A DNA stretch of 56,539 bases, taken from the NCBI GenBank assembly GCA_938009755.1, contig CALLIL010000027.1, forward strand, positions 1 to 56,539, read 5' to 3'. The notes below the pieces were generated by a model that worked only from the letters and a program-made list of their open reading frames with translations, did not search any database and was not told where the DNA came from. The number at the start of each line of letters is the position of its first letter. The stretch's first letter is position 1. The position numbers were made by a program, and so were the translations under genes. Shown in pieces: positions 9,641 to 18,211 of the stretch. This DNA is from an uncultured Marinomonas sp. GTDB lineage: Bacteria > Pseudomonadota > Gammaproteobacteria > Pseudomonadales > Marinomonadaceae.

Positions 9641-11101
9641 TTATGCTTTCGCCAACAAATAACGAGTCAATAACGCCACTGGTCGACCGCTCGCACCCTT
9701 GTTCGCACCACCAGACCACGCTGTACCAGCAATGTCCAAATGCGCCCAAGGATAAGATTCCGTAAAACGAGACAAGAAACAAGCGGCCGTTACTGAGCCA
9801 GCTTCTGGACCACCAATGTTAGCAATATCCGCAAAGTTACTGTCCAGTTGTTGTTGATATTCTTCATCTAATGGCATTTGCCAGATTTTGTCCGCTGCTG
9901 TTTGACTCGCCGCCTTCAACTCAGAAGCCAAGTCATCGTTATTAGCGTACATTCCAGAATTCACGCTGCCCAAAGCCACAACACACGCGCCCGTCAAAGT
10001 AGCAATATCGACTACAGATTTCGGTTCAAAACGTTCGATGTATGACAACGCATCACACAATACCAAACGCCCTTCTGCATCTGTATTCAAAATTTCAACG
10101 GTTTTACCGGACATCGTTTTCACAATATCGCCCGGTTTCGTCGCACGAGCGCTCGGCATGTTTTCTGCCGCCGCAACCACAGCCGTGAAGTTAAGCTTAG
10201 GCTTCAATTCACAAATGGCTTTCATCGTTCCGAAGACACTTGCCGCACCACACATGTCGTATTTCATTTCATCCATTTTCGCGCCAGGTTTCAATGAAAT
10301 ACCACCCGTATCGAAAGTGATTCCCTTTCCTAACAAGACATGAGGCGCATCGCCTTCTTCGCCACCACGGTAATGCATGACGATCAAATAGCTTGGCTGA
10401 TCGCTGCCGTGCCCGACAGACAATAGGCAATTCATGCCTAATTCATCCATTTTAGATTCATCTAACAACTCAACATCGATAGAGAACTCTTCTGCTAAGT
10501 GCTGCGCTTTTGACGCCAAATAACTTGGTGTACATACGTTGCCAGGCAAATTACCTAACTGACGAGCAAACGCCGAACCGCTTGCCGTTGCCGTGCCTAT
10601 CGCCAGTGCCGCTTCATCCGAACCTTGGATCAACAAAGACGTCACCTTGGTTGTTTTCTCTGCATCATTTTCTTTAAAGCCAAGGAAGTTATAAAAACCT
10701 TCGTTTAACCATTGAGACACCAATGCAACAACGTCTGATTCAGAGCGCCCTTTTAAGGCCAATGCCGCGCTGGCAACCGCAACAGATTCATAAGGCAAAC
10801 CTTTAATTTGAGCCGCAACTGCCGCAACCACTTTACGAGCCTGCATATCGCTCAATTCAGCGTCTTTACCAATACCAACCAACAAAACAGCTTGCGCAAA
10901 ATCTTGCGTCATAATTGGAAGCAATAATGTCTGTGCCACACTACCTTTAAAAACGGCAGAGTCACGTAACTGGGAAATTTGCCCAGCAACGTTTTCATCA
11001 ATCCATGCGGTAGATTCAGGCAATGCGCCTTCTGTAGGAACAAAAGCAACAAGCAAATCTGCTTGTACTGTAGATAAGCGATCAAATAGCGCCATATTCA
11101 T
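9641..11101 (-). CDS. pepA: Leucyl aminopeptidase (PepA, M17 family)
   Basis: A cytoplasmic dizinc or dimanganese aminopeptidase of family M17; in enterobacteria PepA also binds DNA and represses carAB, a role not shown here. The protein is 486 aa. The M17 signature NTDAEGRLVL is present, with the upstream metal and substrate motif GKGITFDTGGISLKPG. The start at 11101 is chosen because GAGGG lies 7 bases before it; an ATG six codons earlier has no Shine-Dalgarno. It is divergent from lptF, the standard arrangement. Unusually, the next gene downstream is not holC. Confidence 0.95.
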   Translation of the reverse strand: MNMALFDRLSTVQADLLVAFVPTEGALPESTAWIDENVAGQISQLRDSAVFKGSVAQTLLLPIMTQDFAQAVLLVGIGKDAELSDMQARKVVAAVAAQIKGLPYESVAVASAALALKGRSESDVVALVSQWLNEGFYNFLGFKENDAEKTTKVTSLLIQGSDEAALAIGTATASGSAFARQLGNLPGNVCTPSYLASKAQHLAEEFSIDVELLDESKMDELGMNCLLSVGHGSDQPSYLIVMHYRGGEEGDAPHVLLGKGITFDTGGISLKPGAKMDEMKYDMCGAASVFGTMKAICELKPKLNFTAVVAAAENMPSARATKPGDIVKTMSGKTVEILNTDAEGRLVLCDALSYIERFEPKSVVDIATLTGACVVALGSVNSGMYANNDDLASELKAASQTAADKIWQMPLDEEYQQQLDSNFADIANIGGPEAGSVTAACFLSRFTESYPWAHLDIAGTAWSGGANKGASGRPVALLTRYLLAKA

Positions 11102-11229
11102 GAAAAAACCCTCAAGCAAATAACTTTCAAAAAAAACTGGATAATGTCCTTCTTACCACGAGATAATGGGGCCTTTCGAAATGTAATCAACTCTACGCGT
11201 AAAAAAGTAGAATTCATCCAGAGGTGACT

Positions 11230-12336
11230 TTGAGACTATTCAGATATTTAGCGAAAGAAGTGCTAGTGTCAACATCTGGTGTGACACTCATTTTGCTGCT
11301 GGTTATTCTAAGCAGCCAGTTTTCTTCATATTTAGGTCGCATCACCGAAGGCAAAATGACCTTCGAATTTCTTTTTGTCATTCTTGGATATCACACACCA
11401 AGCTTTATCCAAATGATTTTACCCTTAGCCTTTTTTCTCTCTCTACTGTTAGCGTTTGGCCGTTTGTACATAGAAAACGAAATGTCTGTTCTGTTTTCCA
11501 GTGGCATAAGTAAATTAAAGCTCGCAGCCTACACACTTGGTATCGCAGGCATTGTCAGTGTTTTTAGCATGACGCTGAATTTTTGGCTTGCACCAACCAG
11601 TGAATATAAGGCCGCACAAGCAGCACAAGAGCAAAAACAAGTTTCGGCTTTTGACCTACTTATTCCAGGTCGTTTTGAAGGCCGAGGCCAACGCACTACT
11701 TATATTGATAGTTTCACTTCAGATGGCTGGATGAACGATATTTTTCTATCAGATATTGTTACGAAGAAAGGCCAGAAAATACCAACACAAACGTTTGCGT
11801 CTTACGCCGAACAAGTACGTATTCCTTCCGAAAACAATCAAAGCTATCTCGTGTTTAAAAACGGCACTCAATACGAAGGTCAACCCGGCACATCAGAATA
11901 CAGAATCACAAAGTTTGACACCTACGCAGTACGCATGAAAGGCGCGAACACCAGCATAATTGACGAACCTTATGCCCAGAGCACATTAACGCTAATAAAA
12001 AGCGACAGGCTACTTGATAAAGTCGAATTACAATGGCGTATTTCCTTAGTCGCTATTATCCCAATTTTGGCAGTTATAGGCCTTTCTTTAAGCCAAGTAA
12101 ATCCAAGGCAAGGTCGCTTTTTCAAAATGCTTCCAGCCATTTTATTAATGATTGTGTACATTGCTCTGCTTATTTGGGGAAGAGCGGCTTTAGAAAAAGG
12201 CCATATCAATATTGAAGTCGGCTTATGGTGGATTCATGGACTCTTTATTGTCATCGGGCTCATCCTCTTTTTACAGTACAACCAAGTCTTCCAACGCAGC
12301 AAAGCCAAGCTGCCTCGTACAGGTTTAAATGAGTAA
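11230..12336 (+). CDS. lptF: LPS export permease LptF
   Basis: LptF is one of the two inner-membrane subunits of the LptB2FG transporter that extracts lipopolysaccharide and passes it to LptC/LptA. The 368-aa protein has an N-terminal membrane helix opening with RLFRYLAKEVLVS, two further helices, a large periplasmic beta-jellyroll region and three C-terminal helices with the conserved VNPRQGRF.K.LPA segment. A GTG at 11224 has no ribosome site, whereas the TTG at 11230 has AGAGG five bases upstream and matches family N-termini, so TTG is preferred. It is followed by lptG after 6 bp. Confidence 0.93.
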   Translation: MRLFRYLAKEVLVSTSGVTLILLLVILSSQFSSYLGRITEGKMTFEFLFVILGYHTPSFIQMILPLAFFLSLLLAFGRLYIENEMSVLFSSGISKLKLAAYTLGIAGIVSVFSMTLNFWLAPTSEYKAAQAAQEQKQVSAFDLLIPGRFEGRGQRTTYIDSFTSDGWMNDIFLSDIVTKKGQKIPTQTFASYAEQVRIPSENNQSYLVFKNGTQYEGQPGTSEYRITKFDTYAVRMKGANTSIIDEPYAQSTLTLIKSDRLLDKVELQWRISLVAIIPILAVIGLSLSQVNPRQGRFFKMLPAILLMIVYIALLIWGRAALEKGHINIEVGLWWIHGLFIVIGLILFLQYNQVFQRSKAKLPRTGLNE

Positions 12337-12342
12337 CTCACC

Positions 12343-13404
12343 ATGAGCAAAATAGACAAATACATTGCCAGTAGTACCTTATGGGCTTTTTTAGTGGTCG
12401 CTTTTGTACTATTAGGCTTAGACTTTGCGTTAACATTTATAGAGCAAGCAAAGAAAATAAATGACAACTACACTATCCAATCATTACTCCAAGTCATTCT
12501 CTATCGCCTGCCAGGAAAGTTTGCTGAATACATCCCTATCGCGTCATTAATCGGAACACTGATGGGATTAGGCACACTGGCAGCCACATCTGAACTTACC
12601 GTCATGCGCGCAGCTGGCATGCCAATCTGGCGTATTGGGTTTGCTGCCTGCCAACCGATATTATTCATCTCGTTAATTGGCTTGGGAATTTCCGAATACG
12701 TTGCTCCAGCCGCGGCACAAAAAGCCAACTTAATTGAGAAATTCAAAAACCAAGAAAGCGGTAACTTCTCACTAACAGGTGGAGTTTGGCTCAAGGCGGA
12801 AGGCGATTTTGTTTATATTGATGCCGCAGACAAAGAAGGCAAACTTTACGGCGTCCAGATTTTCTCCCCTGACGAACAAGCCCTCAAGCACGTTAAAGTC
12901 GCCACCAGTGCAGAACACCAGCAAGGCTCTACATGGCAACTCAACAACGTCAAAGAAAGTATTTTTTATGACGACCGAGTAGAAACCCAAACCACCAACA
13001 CTCAGGACTGGCATGTCAGCATAAAACCAGAGCATTTATTTTTAGCGTCACAAGAAGCGGAAACTTTGTCATTGAGCCAATTGTTAAGCTACCAGCACTA
13101 TTTGAAGCAACAACATCTCGATGCGTCCCAATATGAGCTTGAGTTTTGGACAACCACTCTTAGACCAATTGGCTCCCTTGCCCTTGTATTAGTTGCTCTT
13201 TCAAGTGTGTTCGGCCCATTAAGGTCATCAACTATGGGCGGTCGAATTTTCTCTGGCGTCATTATTGGTATCGCCTTTCAAAATGCTCTCAACTTATTCG
13301 GACGAATGAGTGTTGCCATAGATTTCCCTCCAGTTATTGGCGTCGCCATTCCTATCGGAGCCTGTTTATTCATCGGCGTATTATTAATGCGGCGCAGAGG
13401 TTAA
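12343..13404 (+). CDS. lptG: LPS export permease LptG
   Basis: The partner of LptF in LPS extraction from the inner membrane. 353 aa, beginning MSKIDKYIASSTLWAF. It has paired N-terminal membrane segments (about residues 12-35 and 60-85), a periplasmic jellyroll domain and three C-terminal helices (SLALVLVALSSVFGPLR, then GVIIGIAFQNALNLFGR). The coupling-helix region ELTVMRAAGMPIWRI is clear and is the LptG version of the segment contacting LptB. It lies six bases after lptF and ends at a strong bidirectional terminator. Confidence 0.95.
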   Translation: MSKIDKYIASSTLWAFLVVAFVLLGLDFALTFIEQAKKINDNYTIQSLLQVILYRLPGKFAEYIPIASLIGTLMGLGTLAATSELTVMRAAGMPIWRIGFAACQPILFISLIGLGISEYVAPAAAQKANLIEKFKNQESGNFSLTGGVWLKAEGDFVYIDAADKEGKLYGVQIFSPDEQALKHVKVATSAEHQQGSTWQLNNVKESIFYDDRVETQTTNTQDWHVSIKPEHLFLASQEAETLSLSQLLSYQHYLKQQHLDASQYELEFWTTTLRPIGSLALVLVALSSVFGPLRSSTMGGRIFSGVIIGIAFQNALNLFGRMSVAIDFPPVIGVAIPIGACLFIGVLLMRRRG

Positions 13405-13420
13405 ATTAACGAGAGCAAAC

Positions 13421-13454
13421 AAAAAAGCGAGCCCATATTGCGGCTCGCTTTTTT
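13421..13454. terminator. Bidirectional terminator, lptG / aminotransferase
   Basis: A perfect 13-bp stem (13421-13433 with 13442-13454) with an 8-nt loop, A6 on the left and T6 on the right. It serves the convergent lptG and aminotransferase genes. Confidence 0.92.
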
Positions 13455-13483
13455 GTTTGGGGTGCGTACCAATGTTTGATCCA

Positions 13484-14647
13484 TTAAGACATAAATCGAG
13501 CAATCCGCATCAGCGCCTCTTGCAATCGGTCTTCATCACACGTGTAGGCAAATCGAACGTACTTGTGAGCATCTTTAACACCAAAATCCGCCCCTGGTGT
13601 TAAAGCTACTTTTTCACTTTCCAACAGAGCCAAACACCACAACATCGCATCATCGGTTACTTTCGACACATCCACATACACATAAAAAGCACCCTGCGCT
13701 GGCGCGACCACAGGCAAACCAATTTTTTTCAAACCAGACAACAGAGTCAAACGACGACGGTTCAACGATTCACGACGCGCCTCACACTCAGCCATCACCT
13801 CAGGTTTAAAAGCACTTATCGCGGCATATTGAGACACTGTTGGCGCAGATATGAATAAATTCTGAGCCAACTTAGTCGCACCTTCAATTGCCCATTCAGG
13901 CACAACCAACCACCCCAATCGCCAACCGGTCATAGCAAAGTATTTAGAAAAACTGTTCACCACAAAAATATCATCGGAAATCGAGAGCGCGGAGAAATCT
14001 TCCCCTTCATAAACCAGACCTTGATAAATTTCATCGACAAGCAAATGCCCACCCAATGATTGAACCTTCGTCCATGCCTTAGAAAGGTATTCACGACTCA
14101 ATACCGCACCCGTCGGGTTCGACGGAGACGCCAACCAAACACCCGATGTGTTTTCTTGCCAATGATTCGATAACGTATCGAGATCTAATTCAAAGGCGCT
14201 TTCAGCGTCTGTTTCAAGCAACTTTGCTTTGGCGCCCGTTTGCACCAAAAAGTGTCGATTACACGGATAACAAGGATCAGGCATAATCACTTCGTCATCG
14301 GACTCCACCATTAAAGACGCCATCAAAATCAATGCGCCAGAGGCTCCTGGCGTAACGATAATGCGCTCTGGGGCAACCTTAACCTGATATCGATTGGCGT
14401 AATCGTCACTGATTGCTTTTTTCAGTTCAGGCAAACCAGTCGCTGAGGTATAGCCTGTTTTCCCTTGTTGGATGGCATCAATGCCCGCATCGCGGACCGC
14501 ATCCACGGCCACAAAGTCAGGCTCACCGATCTCCAGATGTATAACATCTTCGCCTTGAGCCGCTAACGCCTTCGCGCGCTCCAAAATTGCCATTACCTGA
14601 AAAGGGGAAATGGCCTCAACTCTTGACGCTAATTTGTGCTTTTTCAT
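13484..14647 (-). CDS. PLP-dependent class I/II aminotransferase
   Basis: 387 aa, fold type I aminotransferase. The PLP-binding lysine sits in NSFSKYFAMTGWRLGW (near residue 233), with the PDPCYPCNRHF and ASPSNPTGAVLS substrate and cofactor motifs before it and the C-terminal arginine in KYVRFAY. This pattern is typical of the aspartate/alanine aminotransferase-like subgroup I-gamma common in Pseudomonas next to dksA. The substrate is not decidable from sequence; alanine-glutamate or aromatic/aspartate transamination are candidates. It is divergent from dksA across 160 bp and shares a terminator with lptG. Confidence 0.9.
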   Translation of the reverse strand: MKKHKLASRVEAISPFQVMAILERAKALAAQGEDVIHLEIGEPDFVAVDAVRDAGIDAIQQGKTGYTSATGLPELKKAISDDYANRYQVKVAPERIIVTPGASGALILMASLMVESDDEVIMPDPCYPCNRHFLVQTGAKAKLLETDAESAFELDLDTLSNHWQENTSGVWLASPSNPTGAVLSREYLSKAWTKVQSLGGHLLVDEIYQGLVYEGEDFSALSISDDIFVVNSFSKYFAMTGWRLGWLVVPEWAIEGATKLAQNLFISAPTVSQYAAISAFKPEVMAECEARRESLNRRRLTLLSGLKKIGLPVVAPAQGAFYVYVDVSKVTDDAMLWCLALLESEKVALTPGADFGVKDAHKYVRFAYTCDEDRLQEALMRIARFMS

Positions 14648-14807
14648 TCCGTGTTCTCTACTTAACTCATATATTTCATAAATTTTCGTACAAAAAAGTG
14701 TGGTTAACCTTCAAATTATCTGGTAAGTTCTCGGCCGAAAAATAAACCATTAATCTTATTTGTTTACAGGTTACCATAAAGGGACACCTGCGAAGTGAGG
14801 CAATGCA

Positions 14808-15242
14808 ATGCCAGAAATGAACCCTGATTCATTAATGAAAGACTTCACTCCTTACGTTGCTAAGGATGACGAAGAATACATGAACGAGAACCAGTTGGCG
14901 CACTTTAAAAGCATTTTGCTTAACTGGAAGCAGAACTTAATGGAAGAAGTTGACCGCACGGTAAATAACCTGAAAGAAGAAGCGGTTAACTACGCAGATC
15001 CAAACGATCGCGCCAGCCAAGAAGAAGAATTTAGCCTAGAATTACGCGCACGTGACCGTGAGCGAAAATTGGTTAAAAAAATCTCTCAGACTATTGAGCT
15101 GATCGATTCAGATGATTACGGCTACTGTGATGAATGCGGTATCGAAATCGGCATTCGCCGCTTGGAAGCTCGACCAACAGCAACCATGTGCATTGACTGC
15201 AAAACCTTAGCTGAAATCAAAGAGCGACAAGTCGGCGGCTAG
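14808..15242 (+). CDS. dksA: RNA polymerase-binding transcription factor DksA
   Basis: DksA inserts a coiled coil into the RNA polymerase secondary channel and, with ppGpp, represses rRNA promoters and activates amino-acid genes. The 144-aa protein has the coiled coil (about residues 28-105) with the essential tip D64-P-N-D67-R-A69, and a complete zinc finger: Cys107, Cys110, Cys128 and Cys131. The start at 14808 has GTGAGG at a good distance; the ATG five bases upstream is out of frame and stops at once. The rRNA promoter at the left edge of this window is a predicted target. Confidence 0.97.
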   Translation: MPEMNPDSLMKDFTPYVAKDDEEYMNENQLAHFKSILLNWKQNLMEEVDRTVNNLKEEAVNYADPNDRASQEEEFSLELRARDRERKLVKKISQTIELIDSDDYGYCDECGIEIGIRRLEARPTATMCIDCKTLAEIKERQVGG

Positions 15243-15289
15243 CATTTTTGCTTAGCAGGCTGATTCTGTAGGTTAAAACACCGCAAAAA

Positions 15290-16168
15290 ATGTCGACTCA
15301 TTATCGTGGCCGCTTTGCACCTTCGCCAACCGGCCCTCTCCATTTTGGCTCGCTAGTCAGCGCATTAGCGAGTTATTTGGACGCAAAAAAGCACCACGGT
15401 GACTGGATTGTTCGCATCGAAGATGTGGATGGCACTCGCTGCAAAACACTCTTTTCCGAACAAATCCTCAACACGTTAAACAGTTATCAGCTTTTTTCAG
15501 ATGAAACTGTTCGCGTACAAAGCAACCACACAGAGACCTACGAACACTATTTGTCTATTTTAAAAACACAAGAACGTGTTTTTCCTTGCAACTGCACTCG
15601 ACAATCCTTATCCAAATACCAAGGTTTCCACCCTCATCAATGTAACAGCACAATAAACGAACCTCATTCTTGGCGCTTAAAAGCCAGCGATATCATTTAT
15701 TCGTACCACGACCCAATCCAAGGCAAACTGACGTTTGTTGAGGATTTAAAAAACACGTGCCCGATTTTAAAACGCAAAGACGACTATTTTTCCTATCAGC
15801 TTGCTGTCGTCGTCGACGATCACCAACAATCCATAACCCACCTTGTTAGAGGCGCGGACTTAATCGACACCACAGCACAACAACTCCATCTTTACAGTTT
15901 GTTCGGTTGGAACGCCCCAAACCTTTGCCACATTCCATTAATCACCAACAACATGGGTGAAAAAATCAGCAAGCAAAATCACGCAAAACCTATTATCAAT
16001 GGCGATTTACCTACATTACTGCGCGCTTTGTACTATTTAAAAATTGATTTAGACGCTGTTACCACAATTTCTCAAGCCCTAAATCTCGCCATACAATCTT
16101 GGGAACCCAACAAACTCAAAGGCATTCAACACCTTCGCCTTGAAGAACAAGACCACTACTTTATCTGA
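15290..16168 (+). CDS. gluQ: Glutamyl-Q tRNA(Asp) synthetase
   Basis: GluQ attaches glutamate to the queuosine base of tRNA-Asp. It resembles the catalytic half of GluRS without an anticodon-binding domain; the 292-aa length fits. It has GRFAPSPTGPLHFGS (HIGH equivalent at residues 18-21) and GEKISKQ (KMSKS equivalent). The zinc-binding region shows CNC and a later HPHQC. It follows dksA, as in most Gammaproteobacteria. It depends on queuosine made by the pathway to which queD and queE (26.2-27.2 kb) belong. Confidence 0.95.
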   Translation: MSTHYRGRFAPSPTGPLHFGSLVSALASYLDAKKHHGDWIVRIEDVDGTRCKTLFSEQILNTLNSYQLFSDETVRVQSNHTETYEHYLSILKTQERVFPCNCTRQSLSKYQGFHPHQCNSTINEPHSWRLKASDIIYSYHDPIQGKLTFVEDLKNTCPILKRKDDYFSYQLAVVVDDHQQSITHLVRGADLIDTTAQQLHLYSLFGWNAPNLCHIPLITNNMGEKISKQNHAKPIINGDLPTLLRALYYLKIDLDAVTTISQALNLAIQSWEPNKLKGIQHLRLEEQDHYFI

Positions 16169-16218
16169 CGCCCGAAAAACCTACATAAGCTTACTCGACT
16201 CAAAAATCCGCTCATGTG

Positions 16219-16224
16219 TATAAT
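16219..16224 (+). promoter_or_regulatory. Likely -10 box upstream of cbrB
   Basis: A consensus TATAAT lies 29 bp before the cbrB ATG and 50 bp after the gluQ stop. No good -35 box is visible at 16-18 bp spacing, so this is a -10 assignment only. Confidence 0.4.
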
Positions 16225-16253
16225 CGTTACATCAGTTACAAGAGGTGACACTT

Positions 16254-17642
16254 ATGCACAGCGTTATGATCATTTGCCCATTCAACTCCCTTCTTAAAGA
16301 GTCTGAAAAGTGGTTGTCTCGATACGGCTTTCAAATCAACACCTGCGACACGCTAGAACAAGCCAATAAATATTACGAGATCTCCGACTTTGACCTATTG
16401 CTGATCGACCAAGAAAGTATCAATACACTGGATAAGAACAGCACCGCTCTGCCAGAAACACCGCGCCATATTGTCCTAGACGCCAGAGCGAGCTTAAGCA
16501 CAGGCGTCAGCTGCATGGCGCAAGGCGCAATCTATTACCTTCCACTGCCAACCGACTCAGAAACACTACTAAAACATGTCGTAAACGCTTTAGAAGCAAA
16601 TGAACAAACCAGAAACGACAGCACATCTGCGACACCAAACAACGACACACATAACGAGCTCGACTCCATAAAACTGGATGCCCTACAAAGTGAAATCATC
16701 GGTGAATGTCCTGCCATGCTTAGCCTATTCTCGGACATGCAGAAAATTGCCGTTACAGACGCCACAACCCTCATCCGAGGAGAATCCGGAACAGGTAAAG
16801 AACTGGTCGCCAAAGCCATACACAACGCCAGCCTAAGACGACACAATCAAATCGTCAGCATCAACTGCGCAGCCATCCCAGAAAACCTAATAGAATCAGA
16901 GCTCTTCGGTCATGAGAAAGGCGCTTTTACAGGCGCGACAGCAGCCCATGACGGCCTCATAAAAACAGCCGACAAAGGCACTCTTTTCCTTGATGAAATT
17001 GGTGAATTACCGCTCGAAGCGCAAGCGCGATTACTAAGAGTGCTGCAAGAAGGCGAAGTACGTCGAGTCGGTGCCACAGAATACAAGAAAGTCAGCATCA
17101 GGCTCATTGCCGCCACTCACAGAGATCTGTTCGACATGGTTAAAAAGGGAACCTTTCGAGAGGATTTATATTACCGACTGTACGTAATGGAACTTCTATT
17201 ACCACCTCTTAGAGATCGTGGTGACGACATCTCACTAATAGCAGAAGCTTTACTAGAGAAAGCCTGTCGTAAACACAACATGCCGACTTACCATTACAAC
17301 AAAGCGTTCGACAAAGCCATTCGCTCACACAATTGGCCCGGCAATGTAAGGGAGCTAGAAAACGCAATAGAAAGAGCGGTTATCTTAAGCCCTGCAAATA
17401 AAGTAGAAGCAGCAAACCTAAAACTTGCCTCTCAACCCCCAACGCAAAACACCAATACACCGCATAATACGCAAATGGCCACGGGTACCACACTGGACGA
17501 CTACTTAAAACATTTTGTTCTTACGCACCAACACGAGATGACTGAAACCCAGCTTGCACAATCCTTGGGCATATCAAGAAAAAGCTTATGGGAAAGACGA
17601 CAAAAATTAACAATACCTAAAAAGGTAACACCAAACCAGTAA
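16254..17642 (+). CDS. cbrB: CbrB-type sigma-54 activator with degenerate receiver
   Basis: 462 aa, NtrC family. Layout: receiver-like domain (1-115), AAA+ domain with Walker A GESGTGK (176-182), the sigma-54 contact GAFTGA (223-228) and Walker B TLFLDEIGELP, then a Fis-type helix-turn-helix ending GISRKSLWERRQKL. The C-terminus closely resembles the recalled Pseudomonas CbrB end (MTETELARKLGISRKCLWERRQRLGIPRR), and its place between gluQ and pcnB is that of cbrB. Receiver oddities: Asp52 is kept, but the acidic pair is replaced by CPF and the Lys of the KP motif by Leu (LPLPTD). No cbrA kinase is adjacent. The ATG at 16254 follows AGAGG; a GTG at 16245 overlaps that site. It may activate the sigma-54 promoter just downstream. 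Confidence 0.85.
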   Translation: MHSVMIICPFNSLLKESEKWLSRYGFQINTCDTLEQANKYYEISDFDLLLIDQESINTLDKNSTALPETPRHIVLDARASLSTGVSCMAQGAIYYLPLPTDSETLLKHVVNALEANEQTRNDSTSATPNNDTHNELDSIKLDALQSEIIGECPAMLSLFSDMQKIAVTDATTLIRGESGTGKELVAKAIHNASLRRHNQIVSINCAAIPENLIESELFGHEKGAFTGATAAHDGLIKTADKGTLFLDEIGELPLEAQARLLRVLQEGEVRRVGATEYKKVSIRLIAATHRDLFDMVKKGTFREDLYYRLYVMELLLPPLRDRGDDISLIAEALLEKACRKHNMPTYHYNKAFDKAIRSHNWPGNVRELENAIERAVILSPANKVEAANLKLASQPPTQNTNTPHNTQMATGTTLDDYLKHFVLTHQHEMTETQLAQSLGISRKSLWERRQKLTIPKKVTPNQ

Positions 17643-17738
17643 CACTTGATACTAAAATACACAAAACGAAAAACATAAAACGTAAAAAAAGTGCACTAAA
17701 CTTTCTTTAATCTTAATAAAATCAGTAATTTAGTATTT

Positions 17739-17756
17739 TTGGCACAACAAATGCCT
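17739..17756 (+). promoter_or_regulatory. Sigma-54 promoter (-24/-12)
   Basis: TTGGCACAACAAATGCC carries the invariant GG (17741-17742) and GC (17753-17754) separated by exactly 10 bp, with a consensus TGGCAC -24 element. The -12 element is ATGC rather than TTGC. It lies about 100 bp after the sigma-54 activator gene and faces the A-rich RNA candidate; transcription would start near 17766. The AT-rich 90 bp upstream could hold activator sites, but I see no clear CbrB box. Confidence 0.8.
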
Positions 17757-17765
17757 TATACATGG

Positions 17766-18050
17766 CACAACGATAATAAGATTGACGAAAAATAAGAATA
17801 AGTTAGTCGTCGTATGTAAGTTCTTAAAAATAAAAATAAAACATAAGAACACCGTGACCTCTTAAAATAAAAATAAAATTTGAGGTCATGGATGGAAAAT
17901 CGCTTTGGATAATTGATTTTTTTAGATATAAAAGCCCTTAGGGCAATGAAAACAATGCAATAATAAAAATAAAATTTAAGTAGAACTGCAGAAGCAGCAC
18001 TGACTTTGTTTTCGGAACTCGTATCTTCATGTATCCAAAGCGATTATTTT
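17766..18050 (+). ncRNA. CrcZ-like A-rich regulatory RNA candidate
   Basis: No protein gene fits this stretch. Three near-identical A-rich runs sharing ATAAAAATAAAA occur. The first lies in a 17-nt loop closed by a 7-bp perfect stem (17820-17826 with 17844-17850). The second lies in a 20-nt loop closed by a 9-bp stem with one G-U pair (17853-17861 with 17882-17890). The third is inside a domain closed by a perfect 14-bp pairing (17898-17911 with 18032-18045). A fourth, weaker A-rich run lies at 17787-17802. In Pseudomonas, cbrB-crcZ-pcnB has a CbrB/sigma-54-driven RNA with repeated AAnAAnAA motifs that sequester Hfq/Crc. Position, promoter type and motif repetition agree; function is inferred. 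The 3' end may be at T-rich 18046-18054 or at a weak hairpin near 18059-18078. Confidence 0.72.
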
Positions 18051-18211
18051 ATTTACTTAAGGTAAATAACACCTTTTCTCATTGAACATTCCCCTCTCAA
18101 TTTGCAACACAATCTCCACATCAATTGCTTAAAACAAAGCCATTATTCGTGTAAATTCATGACATCACGTGTAGAATGTCTGCCATCGTTAACTTATAAA
18201 TTTGTTGTCTA

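Noticed and set aside
17761-17775. A second TGGCAC (17763-17768) as an alternative sigma-54 promoter.
   Set aside because: No GC lies 10 bp after its GG; the site at 17741 has the exact spacing.
17820-18000. The A-rich repeats as simple low-complexity DNA or a degenerate CRISPR-like array.
   Set aside because: Two copies are closed by different but perfect or near-perfect stems and the spacing is irregular; there are no repeats of CRISPR length and no cas genes.
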